From assembly GCA_963773835.1 (NCBI GenBank), contig CAVZCQ010000005.1, positions 1 through 64,000 on the forward strand: DNA of 64,000 bases, read 5' to 3'. Source of the DNA: JOPF136 sp963773835 (GTDB lineage Bacteria; Acidobacteriota; Terriglobia; Acidiferrales; UBA7541). Of this stretch, positions 54,101-62,155 are shown piece after piece. The stretch's first letter is position 1. Each line of letters opens with the position of its first letter. The notes under the pieces were generated by a model. That model made no database searches, was not told where the DNA came from, and saw nothing but the letters and a program-made list of their open reading frames with translations. Made by a program: the position numbers and the translations under genes.

Positions 54101-55548
54101 TATTCGTCATCGACGGTCTGACCCCACTTGTTGATGATTGAGGAAATGTCGGCGTTGGAACCAAGCAAATTCACCCAAGCCGAGAAGGTCGCAGCCGTTC
54201 CGGGATTCAAAGAGTTGGAATTGGCTGCCTCGACGTAGGCATCGGTTGCGTTAAAGGAAAGGGCGTCTCCGTAGCGTCCTGCCGTCGTCCAGGAGGGGCC
54301 CGACAGAGTCCCCCTGTTCCCGTTGCCGGAGGAATCAGCCGTGGTGTTGCCGGTTCCTTCATCGAATCCATATTCAGCGATTGGTAATAAAGGTTTGACA
54401 AACAGTGATGCAGCGGAACTCGTCAAACTCCCGGCAGGATTGCTGATCGTGACGGTAAACTGTGCGCCGTTGTCTGCAGTGGTTGTGGCTGGGGTTAGGT
54501 AAGTCGCTGCAGTCGCCGCGCTGATCGCAAACCCGTTCTTCTGCCACTGGTAAGTGAGGGGAGCTGTCCCGGAGGCGGCAACTGTGAACGATGCTGTCTG
54601 ACCGGCTGTCACGGTCTGGCTTGCCGGCTGGGCACTAACGGATGGCGCCACGTTAACTTTCAGGGTAGCGGCGTTGCTGTTCGCGGTGCCCGCTGCGTTG
54701 CTGATCTTAACGGCGAACTGCGCTCCGTCGTCGGAGCTCGTCGCGGCCGCAGTCGTGTAGCTCGATGAGTTTGCGCCACTGATGGCCACACTGTTTTTCG
54801 TCCACTGATAGGTCAGCGGGGCCGTGCCCGTGGCCGCGACGGAAAACGTTGCGGACTGACCAGCTATCACAGTTCGACTTGCCGGTTGCGCGGTGATCGA
54901 AGGCGCAGTGCCGACTGCACTCTTGAAAACCACGTCTATCCAGTAGTTCGCTGAGTTCGTATGCGTGGGGAAGGCACCAGGGATGCCGTACACCCCGTCT
55001 GGGGCCCCCTTCCCATTTTGCAGGGCGTGCAAAGGTGGATTACTCGCTCCGGAGGTCGCGAAATAGTTCCAGTTCACACTCCAATGCCCGGCCTGAGTCT
55101 GGTAGGAGGCTACGTAAACGGTATTCGCCTTGATGGCCACCGGAGTCGAAAAGTTAGCCTGCTGCCAGCCTGAAGCGGTTTCCCCCGTGAAAGTAACTGT
55201 GGCCAGTAGAGCACCGGTAGGGCTCCACAGGTGGCCTACATGGAGGCCGCCGTTGGCCACGCTCTTGTAGAAGCGGATAGCCGTGACGGTGCCGGCGGTG
55301 TCTGTCTTAAACGAAACCCCCAGCTCGACTGGCGAGTCGGGACCATTATCAACCGTCGCCGGCACGCTCGTGCTTGGCCAGATGGTTTGCTGGGCCACCG
55401 CGTTGGCGGAGCAAGCCAAGACAACAACGAGGCCCAATAGTCCTGCTCCAGCGTGTCTCAAGAGCTTTGATTTGGACGTTCTTCTGGCGGCATCTTGGCC
55501 AGCACGGTGGAATTGATGTTCTGCAATCCTCATGCCACGCCTCCCCAT
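51031..55548 (-). CDS. Large secreted multidomain protein: DUF4082, Ig-like, LamG, anchor-D, DUF4091
   Basis: A 1505-residue exported protein. A hydrophobic signal (about 33-52) precedes a DUF4082 domain (about 55-210: FKTDTAGTVTAIRFYKS). Then come two Ig-like repeats (213-385, e.g. PLTYQWTKNSVAISGA), a LamG-like lectin domain (388-600: EYGFDEGTGNTTADSSGNG), two more Ig-like repeats (605-785), choice-of-anchor-D repeats (790-995: ASVNFGNSVAGSTFSQ) and a DUF4091 module (1000-1505). The DUF4091 part matches the gene at 43549 at most positions. It is probably a surface carbohydrate-binding or degrading protein. Confidence 0.85.
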   Translation of the reverse strand: MGRRGMRIAEHQFHRAGQDAARRTSKSKLLRHAGAGLLGLVVVLACSANAVAQQTIWPSTSVPATVDNGPDSPVELGVSFKTDTAGTVTAIRFYKSVANGGLHVGHLWSPTGALLATVTFTGETASGWQQANFSTPVAIKANTVYVASYQTQAGHWSVNWNYFATSGASNPPLHALQNGKGAPDGVYGIPGAFPTHTNSANYWIDVVFKSAVGTAPSITAQPASRTVIAGQSATFSVAATGTAPLTYQWTKNSVAISGANSSSYTTAAATSSDDGAQFAVKISNAAGTANSNAATLKVNVAPSVSAQPASQTVTAGQTASFTVAASGTAPLTYQWQKNGFAISAATAATYLTPATTTADNGAQFTVTISNPAGSLTSSAASLFVKPLLPIAEYGFDEGTGNTTADSSGNGNRGTLSGPSWTTAGRYGDALSFNATDAYVEAANSNSLNPGTAATFSAWVNLLGSNADISSIINKWGQTVDDEYLFGLDSSNRLTFAWQTTGGNVWGQPSYYVVTGNAQVPLSTWTYVTVVRNGPAISFYINGNLDASFSAVADANPFRSGINTIRIGGQSRGGMARVLNGTIDEVRMYNQALTPAQIQSDMSAPIITPAIPPSIATQPISQSVTVGQTATFSVIATGTAPLSYQWQKNGTAISGATSASYTTAAASTSDNAAQFLVLVSNSAGSVTSSAATLIVNAPLVAPLITTQPNSQTITAGQTATFLVTASGTAPLSYQWQRNGTPISGAASASYTTPATTTTDNGAQFTVAVSNSAGSVISSAATLTVNPPPAPGIQVSPASVNFGNSVAGSTFSQVLIIANTGTATLSITQVTETGSAFFTASGFSLPLSVAAGKQTTITAAFLPTSVGAASGSISIVSNAPGSPLAIPLSGAGVAATFLVGANPTSLGFGNVNLGSNSSLSTTLTNTGNSTVTISSVSVFGAGFSASGVAAGTSLTPRQSATLNVTFAPAAAGSVTGSVTFSSNATNSPATITLSGAGLPSAPPAFPVWVSSSLVRVGPTDAPGTVSSGDLSGARGETVDTQVIVQAPAGGLTNVNLSVSALVSSTGATIPASNVTLYREYYLTVTGTAGYGGGSNPPQGSGTYPEPLIPFQDPVTGAALCASSASLKACNATISAGQNQPYWIDISIPRGATNSPPGTYTGSISITATQGTVTIPVTLTVWNFELPVQPSELSIWSLFPPAVGNTTTLAQALMRNKVMGWYDVAANAPPDITNFGLNRSGLDGTFYIGINCSGGYSSLPSSAQIASAAATFPAGLPLDLYAADELQFPNCSGAVAPLKTLAANAHASGVKVSLTTNAVYSGLQGAIDHWVLLDSVEQWPSLPYTGGGDLWSYATCNTGFGNTPEWMVDYPPINERIQAGFLNWTQEATGILYWRSDGWTAGNTIGSWNNVDTTGCGDGLGRPGDGIFLYPPGPIASTESAPGIRLKAIRDGIQDYQYAQMLKNLGQVTFVNSTVQPIAASWSNWTHDPKALEAARLQLGQQLHQLAP

Positions 55549-56111
55549 CGGTTTGCTTGGCTATCCGGGAGCGCGGGTCGCTCTGTCTGGATTTGTATCG
55601 ACAGATCCTTGTTTTCTGCGCCCTGACCACTCGTGCGCAGTTGCAGATCGGCACGCCCCGGCCGGAATTCCCATACGCTTCTTGAAATCCTGCTCACAGC
55701 GGGGACTGTAAGGGAGTTCTATTTCTGGCAGTATCGGCAGAGAAATGATTCTCGCGTCAGAGCTTTTATGTCGTGAAAGTCTCCGCGGGTCTTACAGAAG
55801 GCCAGGCCCTACCTGTCCCATCGGGCAGAGAGTGCTGTCCCCGTTAGAGAGAGGCTGAGATCCCGACGAGCGCACCCCGAGCGGAAGGCCTCAGGCTGTT
55901 CTTTCTGAGTAGGGACACTGGTTCCGCAGTCCGACCCCAGATTTGTTCCTATTGATCCGGTGGGTACCTACGCACGTTATGGGCAATTCCCGATCCCAGT
56001 TTTCCGGTATCTACCCGATTGGCTACTGCTCGCTACAGAAGCATATGTAGAAGGGCCGTGAGCCATCTCGAAAATGGTCAGGAGCCGTGCGGGCCGGCAA
56101 GGAGAGGAAAA
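55549..56111. other. Divergent promoter region between two exoprotein genes
   Basis: About 560 nt without a supported gene. It contains bipartite motif copy C (55981-56021) oriented toward the gene at 56112. Confidence 0.5.
55981..56021 (+). promoter_or_regulatory. Bipartite motif copy C (upstream of repeat exoprotein)
   Basis: Left box GGGCAATTCCC (55981-55991), 21 nt, right box ACCCGATTG (56013-56021), 90 nt before ATG 56112. Confidence 0.5.
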
Positions 56112-57611
56112 ATGAGGAAGCTGAATGTTCTGTGGACCATGGGTTTGGCGTTAATTCTTGCTTCGATGGCTCGAGCCCAGACCCCTCCCGGAGTGAACAA
56201 CGCGGAGCTGAAAGGCGACTACGCATTTGCTTTCAACGGCATGACTACCGGGGACGGCAGCGCCTCAACTCCTTTCGCCGCGGTGGGAAGGTTTACGGCG
56301 GACGGCGCGGGGAATCTGACGAACGGCGAGCTCGACGCGAACGGTGTGGGTCCTCAAGAGATGCTGACTGCTCAAGCGCTCACCGGGACCTATTCGATCG
56401 GGGCGGACCACCGAGGTGTGATGAACTGGAATATCCCGGGCGGCGGCGTGCTCGCGTTCGCAATGATGGCCAACGGAAATGCCAAGTTCGTTGAGATCGA
56501 CGCTTCGGGAGGGCACGGAACAGTCGGGTCTGGGACCATCGAAAAGTCAGACACATCCGCATACAACACAACCAACATCACGGGTGGCTACGCGTTTGGT
56601 ATCGCGGGCCTGGACGCCTGGAAAAATCGCACCGCGATGGCGGGTTATCTTTTTGCCAACGGAGGGGGTACGTTTATCGACGGAGAAGTGGACGTCAACC
56701 AGTCCGGAAGATTCAATACATTGCATACCTATGTGGCGAGCTACTCCGTGTCCGACACCACCAGCGGTCGGGGCACCATGATGCTGCCGCCCCTGGCCGG
56801 CGGAGTGCCACAGAGCCTCAACATGGTGTTTTACATGGTTAATGCGGGAAAGCTATTCGCGATGGAGATGGATCCGGTCACAGTTCAGACCCCTTTGTTA
56901 ACGGGCGAGATGCTTCAGCAGCAAACGCCCGTGGGAGGTTTCTCGAGTGCTTCGCTAAATGGCGGCATGGTGATTTACCTCACGGGGGAAGCCGCAGGCT
57001 GTACCGGAACGGGACTTGCCCCCAACGTGGTCGCAGGCTTGCTCACGGCCAACGGCATTGGGTCGCTGACGCTGACTTATGACCGGAACTGCGGTGGGGC
57101 ACCGACGTCCGCCACCGGCCTGTTGGGGACATACAATGTGGCGGGCAATGGCCGGGCAGCATTCACCGCCGGGGGTAGTTTTTTGGCTGCCTACCTGGTT
57201 AGCTCCAACCAGGCCTTCTTCATCGTCCCGGACAGTACTGTTTTGTTCGGGTTCGGAGAGCCACAAACAGCAGGACCGCTTACCAATAGCGCGGTGATGG
57301 GCAGGTACGCCGGCTCGGCGACGACTCCTGCGAGCCTTGGCGTTACTATCTTCTCCGGCGAGTTCACGGCCGACGGTGCCAGCCCGACGGGCAATATTAC
57401 CGGCATCGAGGACATCGGCGCGCCGAGCGGACCGAGTACAGGCGTCGCGGCTAGTGCAACATACTCCATCTCCTCAACCCCAACCAATGGAAGGGGAACC
57501 ATTGCATGGAACATTGGGGGGAACGGCGTCATGTATGTGGTCTCCGCATCGGAATTCGTGGTGATCTCATTGAGCGATGCGAATCCCGCAGTATTGATCT
57601 TCGAGCAATAG
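56112..57611 (+). CDS. Secreted repeat protein, unknown function
   Basis: A 499-residue exported protein with signal peptide (residues 1-22, ending ARA-Q). The mature part is built of about four beta-rich repeats of 100-130 residues, each with a core like LKGDYAFAFNGMTTGDG, FTADGAGNLTNGELDANG, and a closing ITGGYAFGIAGLDAW or MGRYAGS segment. The pattern is common in acidobacterial surface proteins; no catalytic motif is seen. GGAGAGGAAA precedes ATG 56112, supporting this start over 56019. Confidence 0.75.
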   Translation: MRKLNVLWTMGLALILASMARAQTPPGVNNAELKGDYAFAFNGMTTGDGSASTPFAAVGRFTADGAGNLTNGELDANGVGPQEMLTAQALTGTYSIGADHRGVMNWNIPGGGVLAFAMMANGNAKFVEIDASGGHGTVGSGTIEKSDTSAYNTTNITGGYAFGIAGLDAWKNRTAMAGYLFANGGGTFIDGEVDVNQSGRFNTLHTYVASYSVSDTTSGRGTMMLPPLAGGVPQSLNMVFYMVNAGKLFAMEMDPVTVQTPLLTGEMLQQQTPVGGFSSASLNGGMVIYLTGEAAGCTGTGLAPNVVAGLLTANGIGSLTLTYDRNCGGAPTSATGLLGTYNVAGNGRAAFTAGGSFLAAYLVSSNQAFFIVPDSTVLFGFGEPQTAGPLTNSAVMGRYAGSATTPASLGVTIFSGEFTADGASPTGNITGIEDIGAPSGPSTGVAASATYSISSTPTNGRGTIAWNIGGNGVMYVVSASEFVVISLSDANPAVLIFEQ

Positions 57612-57634
57612 TCTCCCCCCCTCCAACCCTCTCC

Positions 57635-57664
57635 TCTCGCTGAGCCTGAGCGGCTCGAGCGAGA
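57635..57664 (+). terminator. Strong hairpin after the repeat exoprotein gene
   Basis: TCTCGCTGAGCC / TGAGC / GGCTC-G-AGCGAGA gives a 12-bp stem with one bulged G, starting 24 nt after the stop codon. No U-run follows, so it may be a terminator or mRNA-stabilising hairpin. Confidence 0.5.
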
Positions 57665-58112
57665 AGAGTCTCCTCCATGAAGCCGACTTGCCGGCGGCCA
57701 GTTGAAGAAATCCTGAGCTGCTGTCTTTCTCCTAGCGCCTACCTGAGATCCCTGCTGGAACCGATGGAATCCGCGATCTTTACCTGGGGAGATCCGGGGC
57801 GCGGGCTTCTCGATTTGCCGCTTGTCGCGATTACGCGAGGGAGCACATTCTTGCGAAGGGGGAAGAGCTAAGAGAAGTGCCGTGTAGGCGAGCACACGGT
57901 AACCTGCATCGCCGCATTCGCAGCGGTTCAGTGGTGCCATAGACAAGCAAGGCGGAGTTTTCCCTACCCGAGCGACCCCCGCGCCACCGCCAGCAAACCA
58001 CCGATTCCCACCTCCCCGGCAAAGCCAGCCTCCCCGACAGAGCCAGCGGCGCCGAGTGCGAAGGCAGCGTCGTCTGGTCAGCTTCTCCCCGCCCGCAGAG
58101 TCCCATCTAAGC
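57665..58112. other. Intergenic stretch with no supported gene
   Basis: About 450 nt between convergent genes. Short ORFs on both strands have no domain or ribosome-site support. Confidence 0.4.
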
Positions 58113-58442
58113 TTAAGGAACGGGAGTCGAACCATCCAGCGTGGTAAGCGCAATCGAAGAGCCCAAAAACTGCAACCCGACGGCATACTCCTCACCGCGG
58201 ACAGGTTCGCAATAGGCCTCACGAGCGGTGGCGCGAAGATTCCATTGTCTGCTTTCGATTCTCACCGTTTCGTCGGGAAGCCACTTTCGCCGGGTGAGGA
58301 CCCTAGCGCCATGGTTGCTCACGTTTTCCGTGAACGCGGTCTCCACGGACGCCTGGCGAGCGTCGGCAGTGAGGTACACAGGGACGGTAGCCTGAATTCG
58401 CCTCTCCAGCCTTCCGAACGGCAGTATTTTCGGACTTCCCAT
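58113..58442 (-). CDS. PilZ domain protein (cyclic-di-GMP receptor)
   Basis: A 109-residue single PilZ domain. The c-di-GMP-binding arginine motif is at the N-terminus (RLERRIQATVPVYL) and the second motif is ENVSNHGARVLT (D/N-x-S-x-x-G type). The protein would report c-di-GMP made by the GGDEF protein encoded 100 nt upstream on the same strand. Output partner is unknown. Confidence 0.85.
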   Translation of the reverse strand: MGSPKILPFGRLERRIQATVPVYLTADARQASVETAFTENVSNHGARVLTRRKWLPDETVRIESRQWNLRATAREAYCEPVRGEEYAVGLQFLGSSIALTTLDGSTPVP

Positions 58443-58542
58443 CGCGCTTCCTCGCGCTTCAACTGAGACCGAGCTGGGCGGGCTGGAAGGTTAGCGCTCC
58501 AACTCGGCGGTTATGGGCTGAGGACTGCTCCGTCCGACGCCA

Positions 58543-59259
58543 TCACTTGAGTGGTGCGTCCGGCGAAACCAGGCTCGGGCCCAAGGCGGTGGTTCCGCAC
58601 CACGTCCGCCTGAACAAAGCGAAATCCTCGTCGACCCGGGCGACGATGTCCGCAAACGAGTCGGCAATTTGTGCATCGATGCGCACGATCCGCCCCCTGA
58701 AAATCAGCGGATAACCGGCGGCCGGCGTGCCAGCTTTTCCCACCTGGTATTTAATCCGGGCCCTCAACATCGACTCCTCCAGGCCTTCCCCGTTGACTGC
58801 CAGCACTCTGAATTCATCTCCCCCCCAGCGGCACAGCGGGTCTGATCGGCGAAACGTCTTCATCAGGATCCTGCCGGCTGCGATCAGGGCAAGATCCGCC
58901 TCCCCCCGCGGTTGCTTTTCGCGCCTTTCCGGCAGGCCTTCGAGATCGAGCCCTACAAACACCATCTCTCGGTCCGTCCTCCGCGAAACTCTCCACTGCT
59001 GCTCCGCCAGGGCGATGAATCCATGCTCGTTGCAGAGTCCAGTGAGTTTGTCGGTCAAGACCAACCGCCAGAGTTCGCTATCCAGGCGGTGCGCCTTGGG
59101 AGCGGAGGGAGAGCGCGGTCCCAGACCATCACATAGGACTCGCGTACTGGCCGGGCCGTCCTGCGAGGACACCACAGTGCCGTAACCCAATTCAAAACAG
59201 TAGGGACCGTTCCGGCCTCCGATCAGGCCTGCCTGGCGGTCCGTCGAATTTCGATTCAT
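58543..59259 (-). CDS. GGDEF domain diguanylate cyclase
   Basis: A 238-residue protein. Residues 1-60 hold no recognised sensor. The GGDEF domain begins near 65 (LTDKLTGLCNEHGFIAL); the active-site motif GGDEF is intact at 146-150, and an inhibitory RxxD site is at 137-140, the expected five residues upstream. It should make cyclic di-GMP with product inhibition. It lies downstream of the NarL regulator of the stressosome operon, with bipartite motif copy D and two hairpins in between, and upstream of the PilZ gene. Confidence 0.87.
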   Translation of the reverse strand: MNRNSTDRQAGLIGGRNGPYCFELGYGTVVSSQDGPASTRVLCDGLGPRSPSAPKAHRLDSELWRLVLTDKLTGLCNEHGFIALAEQQWRVSRRTDREMVFVGLDLEGLPERREKQPRGEADLALIAAGRILMKTFRRSDPLCRWGGDEFRVLAVNGEGLEESMLRARIKYQVGKAGTPAAGYPLIFRGRIVRIDAQIADSFADIVARVDEDFALFRRTWCGTTALGPSLVSPDAPLK

Positions 59260-59369
59260 GGTCTCGGCCCCTTTGGGAGCAGGCGAGCTGCCTTCCCGCT
59301 ACCCGGTATTGCTCAATCCCTCCGCACCCTGGATCACACTATTCCTCTCCAACAGGCGGAGCTTTGAAG

Positions 59370-59434
59370 CCCCCCGACGCTTCGGGGGCCCCCGCATCCC
59401 AATTCGTGGTCCTCCTCCAACCGGGATGCGGGGG
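59370..59434. repeat. Two adjacent GC-rich hairpins
   Basis: CCCCCGA / CGCT / TCGGGGG (59371-59388) is a 7-bp stem. Next to it CCCCCGCATCCC (59389-59400) and GGGATGCGGGGG (59423-59434) are perfect 12-bp arms with a 22-nt spacer. They lie between the NarL regulator and the GGDEF gene, where they could terminate or attenuate transcription of the operon, or act in the leader of the GGDEF mRNA. Confidence 0.55.
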
Positions 59435-59478
59435 AATCTCTGCCACTGCTCGCACTGTACCAATCCGCAGGAAACTGG

Positions 59479-59517
59479 CAATCGGGTGAGTTCTTGAAGG
59501 AGGGCAGGGTAATTCCC
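59479..59517 (-). promoter_or_regulatory. Bipartite motif copy D (upstream of GGDEF gene)
   Basis: On the minus strand, left box GGGAATTACCC (59517-59507), 19 nt, right box ACCCGATTG (59487-59479), about 220 nt upstream of the GGDEF start at 59259. Confidence 0.5.
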
Positions 59518-59555
59518 GGACGAAACCACGTGGAGAATGCTCGAAACAGGCGGAT

Positions 59556-60188
59556 CTAAGGCTGAACCAAGCCGCGGCGGATGGCGTAGCGCACCAGCCC
59601 GGCCGTTTCATGAATATCCAGTTTCTGCATCAATCGGGTCCGGTGCGTATCCGCGGTCTTAACGCTCACGCCGAGCAGGACCGCGATCTCTTTGGTCGTT
59701 TTCCCCTCGCCGACCAGTTGCAGAACTTGTCGCTCACGAGCGGTCAGCGGATCGGGCGGTAGCTCCGACCTGGTCAGGTAAGCCTCCACCACAGTCCGGG
59801 ATACTCCGGGACTTAGGTAGACGCCGCCCCTGCTCACGTCGTGGATGGCCTGCAGCAAGTCGGTGGCTGCCTGGGATTTCAAGACATAGCCCTTCGCACC
59901 TGCGCGCAGCGCGTCCGTTACGTATTGCTCCTCCTTGTGCATAGTGAGAACAATGCTCCTAGTTTTTGGTGAAACCCGAAGGATCTCATGGGCTGCCTCC
60001 AAGCCGTTGAACAGGGGCATGGAGATATCGAGAACCGCCACATCGGGCTGGAGCTTGGTGGCAAGCCGGACCGCCTCTTGTCCGTCGGAAGCTTCGCCCA
60101 CAACCTTCATGCCGCCTCGTTCCAGCAGCGACTTGAGTCCTTCACGGAGGACCAGATGGTCGTCAGCCAATACAAGCCGCAGGGTCAT
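59556..60188 (-). CDS. NarL/LuxR-family response regulator of the stressosome operon
   Basis: A 210-residue regulator: receiver domain (LVLADDHLVLREG, phospho-aspartate in VAVLDISMPLF, GYVLKSQA) and LuxR HTH (LTARERQVLQLVGEGKTTKE, then VSVKTADTHRTRLMQKL). It follows the histidine kinase stop by one nt, so the pair is cotranslated. It closely resembles the regulator at 26276-26908. DNA targets are unknown; the GGDEF gene downstream is a candidate. Confidence 0.92.
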   Translation of the reverse strand: MTLRLVLADDHLVLREGLKSLLERGGMKVVGEASDGQEAVRLATKLQPDVAVLDISMPLFNGLEAAHEILRVSPKTRSIVLTMHKEEQYVTDALRAGAKGYVLKSQAATDLLQAIHDVSRGGVYLSPGVSRTVVEAYLTRSELPPDPLTARERQVLQLVGEGKTTKEIAVLLGVSVKTADTHRTRLMQKLDIHETAGLVRYAIRRGLVQP

Positions 60189-60189
60189 G

Positions 60190-61140
60190 TCAACTCCTTA
60201 GGGGAAGCCGTACAGAGATGAGCGTCCCCTTGCCCGGAACTGACTTGATTTCGAGCGTCCCGCCCAAACTGTTAGCGCGTTCCCGCATCCCGGTCAATCC
60301 CAGCCCTTCTCCCCTTCTTCCATTGACCACGGCAGCGGAGTCGAAGCCCTCGCCGTCGTCCCGGATGGTGCAAACGGCAGAATGCTCCTGGCGCAGTATC
60401 TCAATGCGGACGAGCCGCGCTCGAGCGTGCTTCGTGGCATTCGTCAGCGCTTCCTGGACAATGCGGTATAAAGCCAACTCTACGTGGGCGGGAAACCGCT
60501 CTTGAGGAAGATCCTCAGCGAGGATTGTCACTCCCGAGCGCTTCGCCACTCCGTCGGCCAGGAAGCGAATGGCGGGCCCGAGACCCAGGTCGTCGAGAAC
60601 CAAGGGACGAAGCTCGTGCGAGATCCTTCGCAGGTGGCCTTCGATCTCCGTCAGGAGTTCCTTGACGCGGTCCAGACGCTCCTTTTGATGCAATGGCAGA
60701 TCGTGTGTGGCCTCATCAAGGGCGAGATGAACTGCGGCTAACAATTGTCCCGCCTCGTCGTGCAATTCGCGGGCCAGCCTGTGCGCCTCGCGTTCCAGCA
60801 GTTCATTGAGGTGGCGGAGAGCCGCGTTCGCTTCGCGAAATCCGCGGTGAGCCATTTCATATGGGGAGAGACTCTCCAGACAGATCTCGCCTGCTGCTTT
60901 GAGGATCTTTTGCGCTTGTGGATAAGTGGAAGCCTTCTGCAAGACATCTCCCTGCCCCGTCAAGTGTATTTGCACCATGTCGAGCACACCGCTACCGGCT
61001 GACAAGGCCGAGCGCCCGACCTCGTATGCCTGCCGCAGTGCGGGCTCGCCTGAGCCATTGAGATAACTTCGCAGGGCGGCGGCGTAGAGATACGAGAGGG
61101 GCCGGGCAGTCTGCTTCTTCGGATTTGCACGATTCTTCAA
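60190..61140 (-). CDS. NarL-type histidine kinase with RsbU-N-like N-terminus
   Basis: A 316-residue soluble kinase. Residues about 15-75 (YLYAAALRSYLNGSGEPALR, then AYEVGRSALSAGSGVLDMVQ) resemble the helical N-terminal domain of RsbU, the part that binds RsbT. Next come a linker, a HisKA_3 domain with phospho-histidine in ARELHDEAGQLLAA, and a HATPase domain (NATKHARA, DDGEGFDS, GLGLTGMRERA). A TTG start at 61140 is 10 nt after the phosphatase stop. Operon position and the N-terminus suggest that RsbT controls this kinase in place of the RsbU phosphatase. That is inference. Confidence 0.85.
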   Translation of the reverse strand: MKNRANPKKQTARPLSYLYAAALRSYLNGSGEPALRQAYEVGRSALSAGSGVLDMVQIHLTGQGDVLQKASTYPQAQKILKAAGEICLESLSPYEMAHRGFREANAALRHLNELLEREAHRLARELHDEAGQLLAAVHLALDEATHDLPLHQKERLDRVKELLTEIEGHLRRISHELRPLVLDDLGLGPAIRFLADGVAKRSGVTILAEDLPQERFPAHVELALYRIVQEALTNATKHARARLVRIEILRQEHSAVCTIRDDGEGFDSAAVVNGRRGEGLGLTGMRERANSLGGTLEIKSVPGKGTLISVRLPLRS

Positions 61141-61150
61141 CGATGGCCGC

Positions 61151-61744
61151 CTAGAAGCGGACGACGACCGCCAGGCCGTCGTCTGTGCCCTTCTTATACT
61201 CCGTCAGAAGGCGCTCCGCACCCTTTCGGGGAGGCGCACCGAGAAGCACACTGGTCGCGAAATCGTTGCGCACCCCGTCCGTCGCAAACACCAGTGTATC
61301 GCCGGCCGCGACGGGGATCATCGAGGATTGCAGCGGAGGCAGTTGGCTCCCGACTACTCCCGCCCGCAGCAACAAGGCCTCGTGAGCATTTCCGTGTGCG
61401 GGCGCTTTGCGGAGGAGGATTCCTGCCACATTCCCAATTCCGATCCAACTCAACAGGCTGTGCCGCGCGCTGTAGGATGCCAGACTCATCACCACGCCAC
61501 GCGTGCCGCGAAGAGCCTCGTGGCAGCGCACCACCAGCGAGATCACCGGCTCCTGAGGGTCCATTTCAAGACTTGCTAAGGCAATTCTCGCAGCGGTGGC
61601 TGCTTCCGGACCATGGCCGATCCCATCCACGGCCGCTACGAGAGTGCCGCCATCGAAGTCCTTGACCAGAGCCATGTCGCCACATTCGGCCTGACCGGGC
61701 AAGGCCAGCGCCGCAACGCCGCAGTCTAACCGCGAGGGATTCAT
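61151..61744 (-). CDS. PP2C/SpoIIE-family phosphatase (RsbX-like)
   Basis: A 197-residue protein phosphatase. Metal-binding motifs are visible: ECGDMALVKD near the start, LVAAVDGIGHGPEAA, and FATDGVRNDF toward the end, then TDDGLAVVVRF. RsbX dephosphorylates RsbS and RsbR and resets the stressosome. It is short and lacks a sensor, as RsbX does. The start at 61744 overlaps the RsbT stop (ATGA); ATG 61753 is an alternative. Confidence 0.82.
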   Translation of the reverse strand: MNPSRLDCGVAALALPGQAECGDMALVKDFDGGTLVAAVDGIGHGPEAATAARIALASLEMDPQEPVISLVVRCHEALRGTRGVVMSLASYSARHSLLSWIGIGNVAGILLRKAPAHGNAHEALLLRAGVVGSQLPPLQSSMIPVAAGDTLVFATDGVRNDFATSVLLGAPPRKGAERLLTEYKKGTDDGLAVVVRF

Positions 61745-62142
61745 AGCAGCCATTTCCTTGCCGTAACCTTCGTGCCGTATCCGGGATTGGTGACGATTTC
61801 AAACTCATCCATGAGTCGCCGCACGCCCGGCAAACCCAGGCCGAGTCCTCCTGAAGTGGAGAAACCGTCTTGAATAGCCTGCCGCACGTTCGCGATTCCC
61901 GGGCCATCATCGCGTGCCACAATTACGATTCCTTTTCTGTGCGGTTGTTCTGTGCCTTGTACCTGGATTTCGCCGGATCGGGCGTAGAGCACTATGTTCC
62001 TGGCCAGTTCGGAGATGGCCGTGGCCACCAGCGTAGCCTCGCTTGCTGAAAAACCTACGGAAAGGGCAAGCTCGCGTCCCTTCTTCCGGGCAGCTACGAT
62101 GTCCTGGTCCGAACGGATCGGAACTTGTATCTCCTCACTCAC
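61741..62142 (-). CDS. rsbT: RsbT serine/threonine kinase of the stressosome
   Basis: A 133-residue GHKL-fold kinase. The N-box is in ATLVATAISELARNIVLYA, the G1 box is DDGPGI, and the G2 region is GGLGLGLPGVRRLMDEF. RsbT phosphorylates STAS domains of RsbS and RsbR and, once released, activates a partner. It starts at GTG 62142, 14 nt after rsbS. Confidence 0.92.
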   Translation of the reverse strand: MSEEIQVPIRSDQDIVAARKKGRELALSVGFSASEATLVATAISELARNIVLYARSGEIQVQGTEQPHRKGIVIVARDDGPGIANVRQAIQDGFSTSGGLGLGLPGVRRLMDEFEIVTNPGYGTKVTARKWLL

Positions 62143-62155
62143 AGAGGCAGGTCTC

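Noticed and set aside
59260..59555. Cyclic-di-GMP riboswitch upstream of the GGDEF gene
   Set aside because: Hairpins are present, but I cannot find the conserved GEMM core or tetraloop-receptor sequences.
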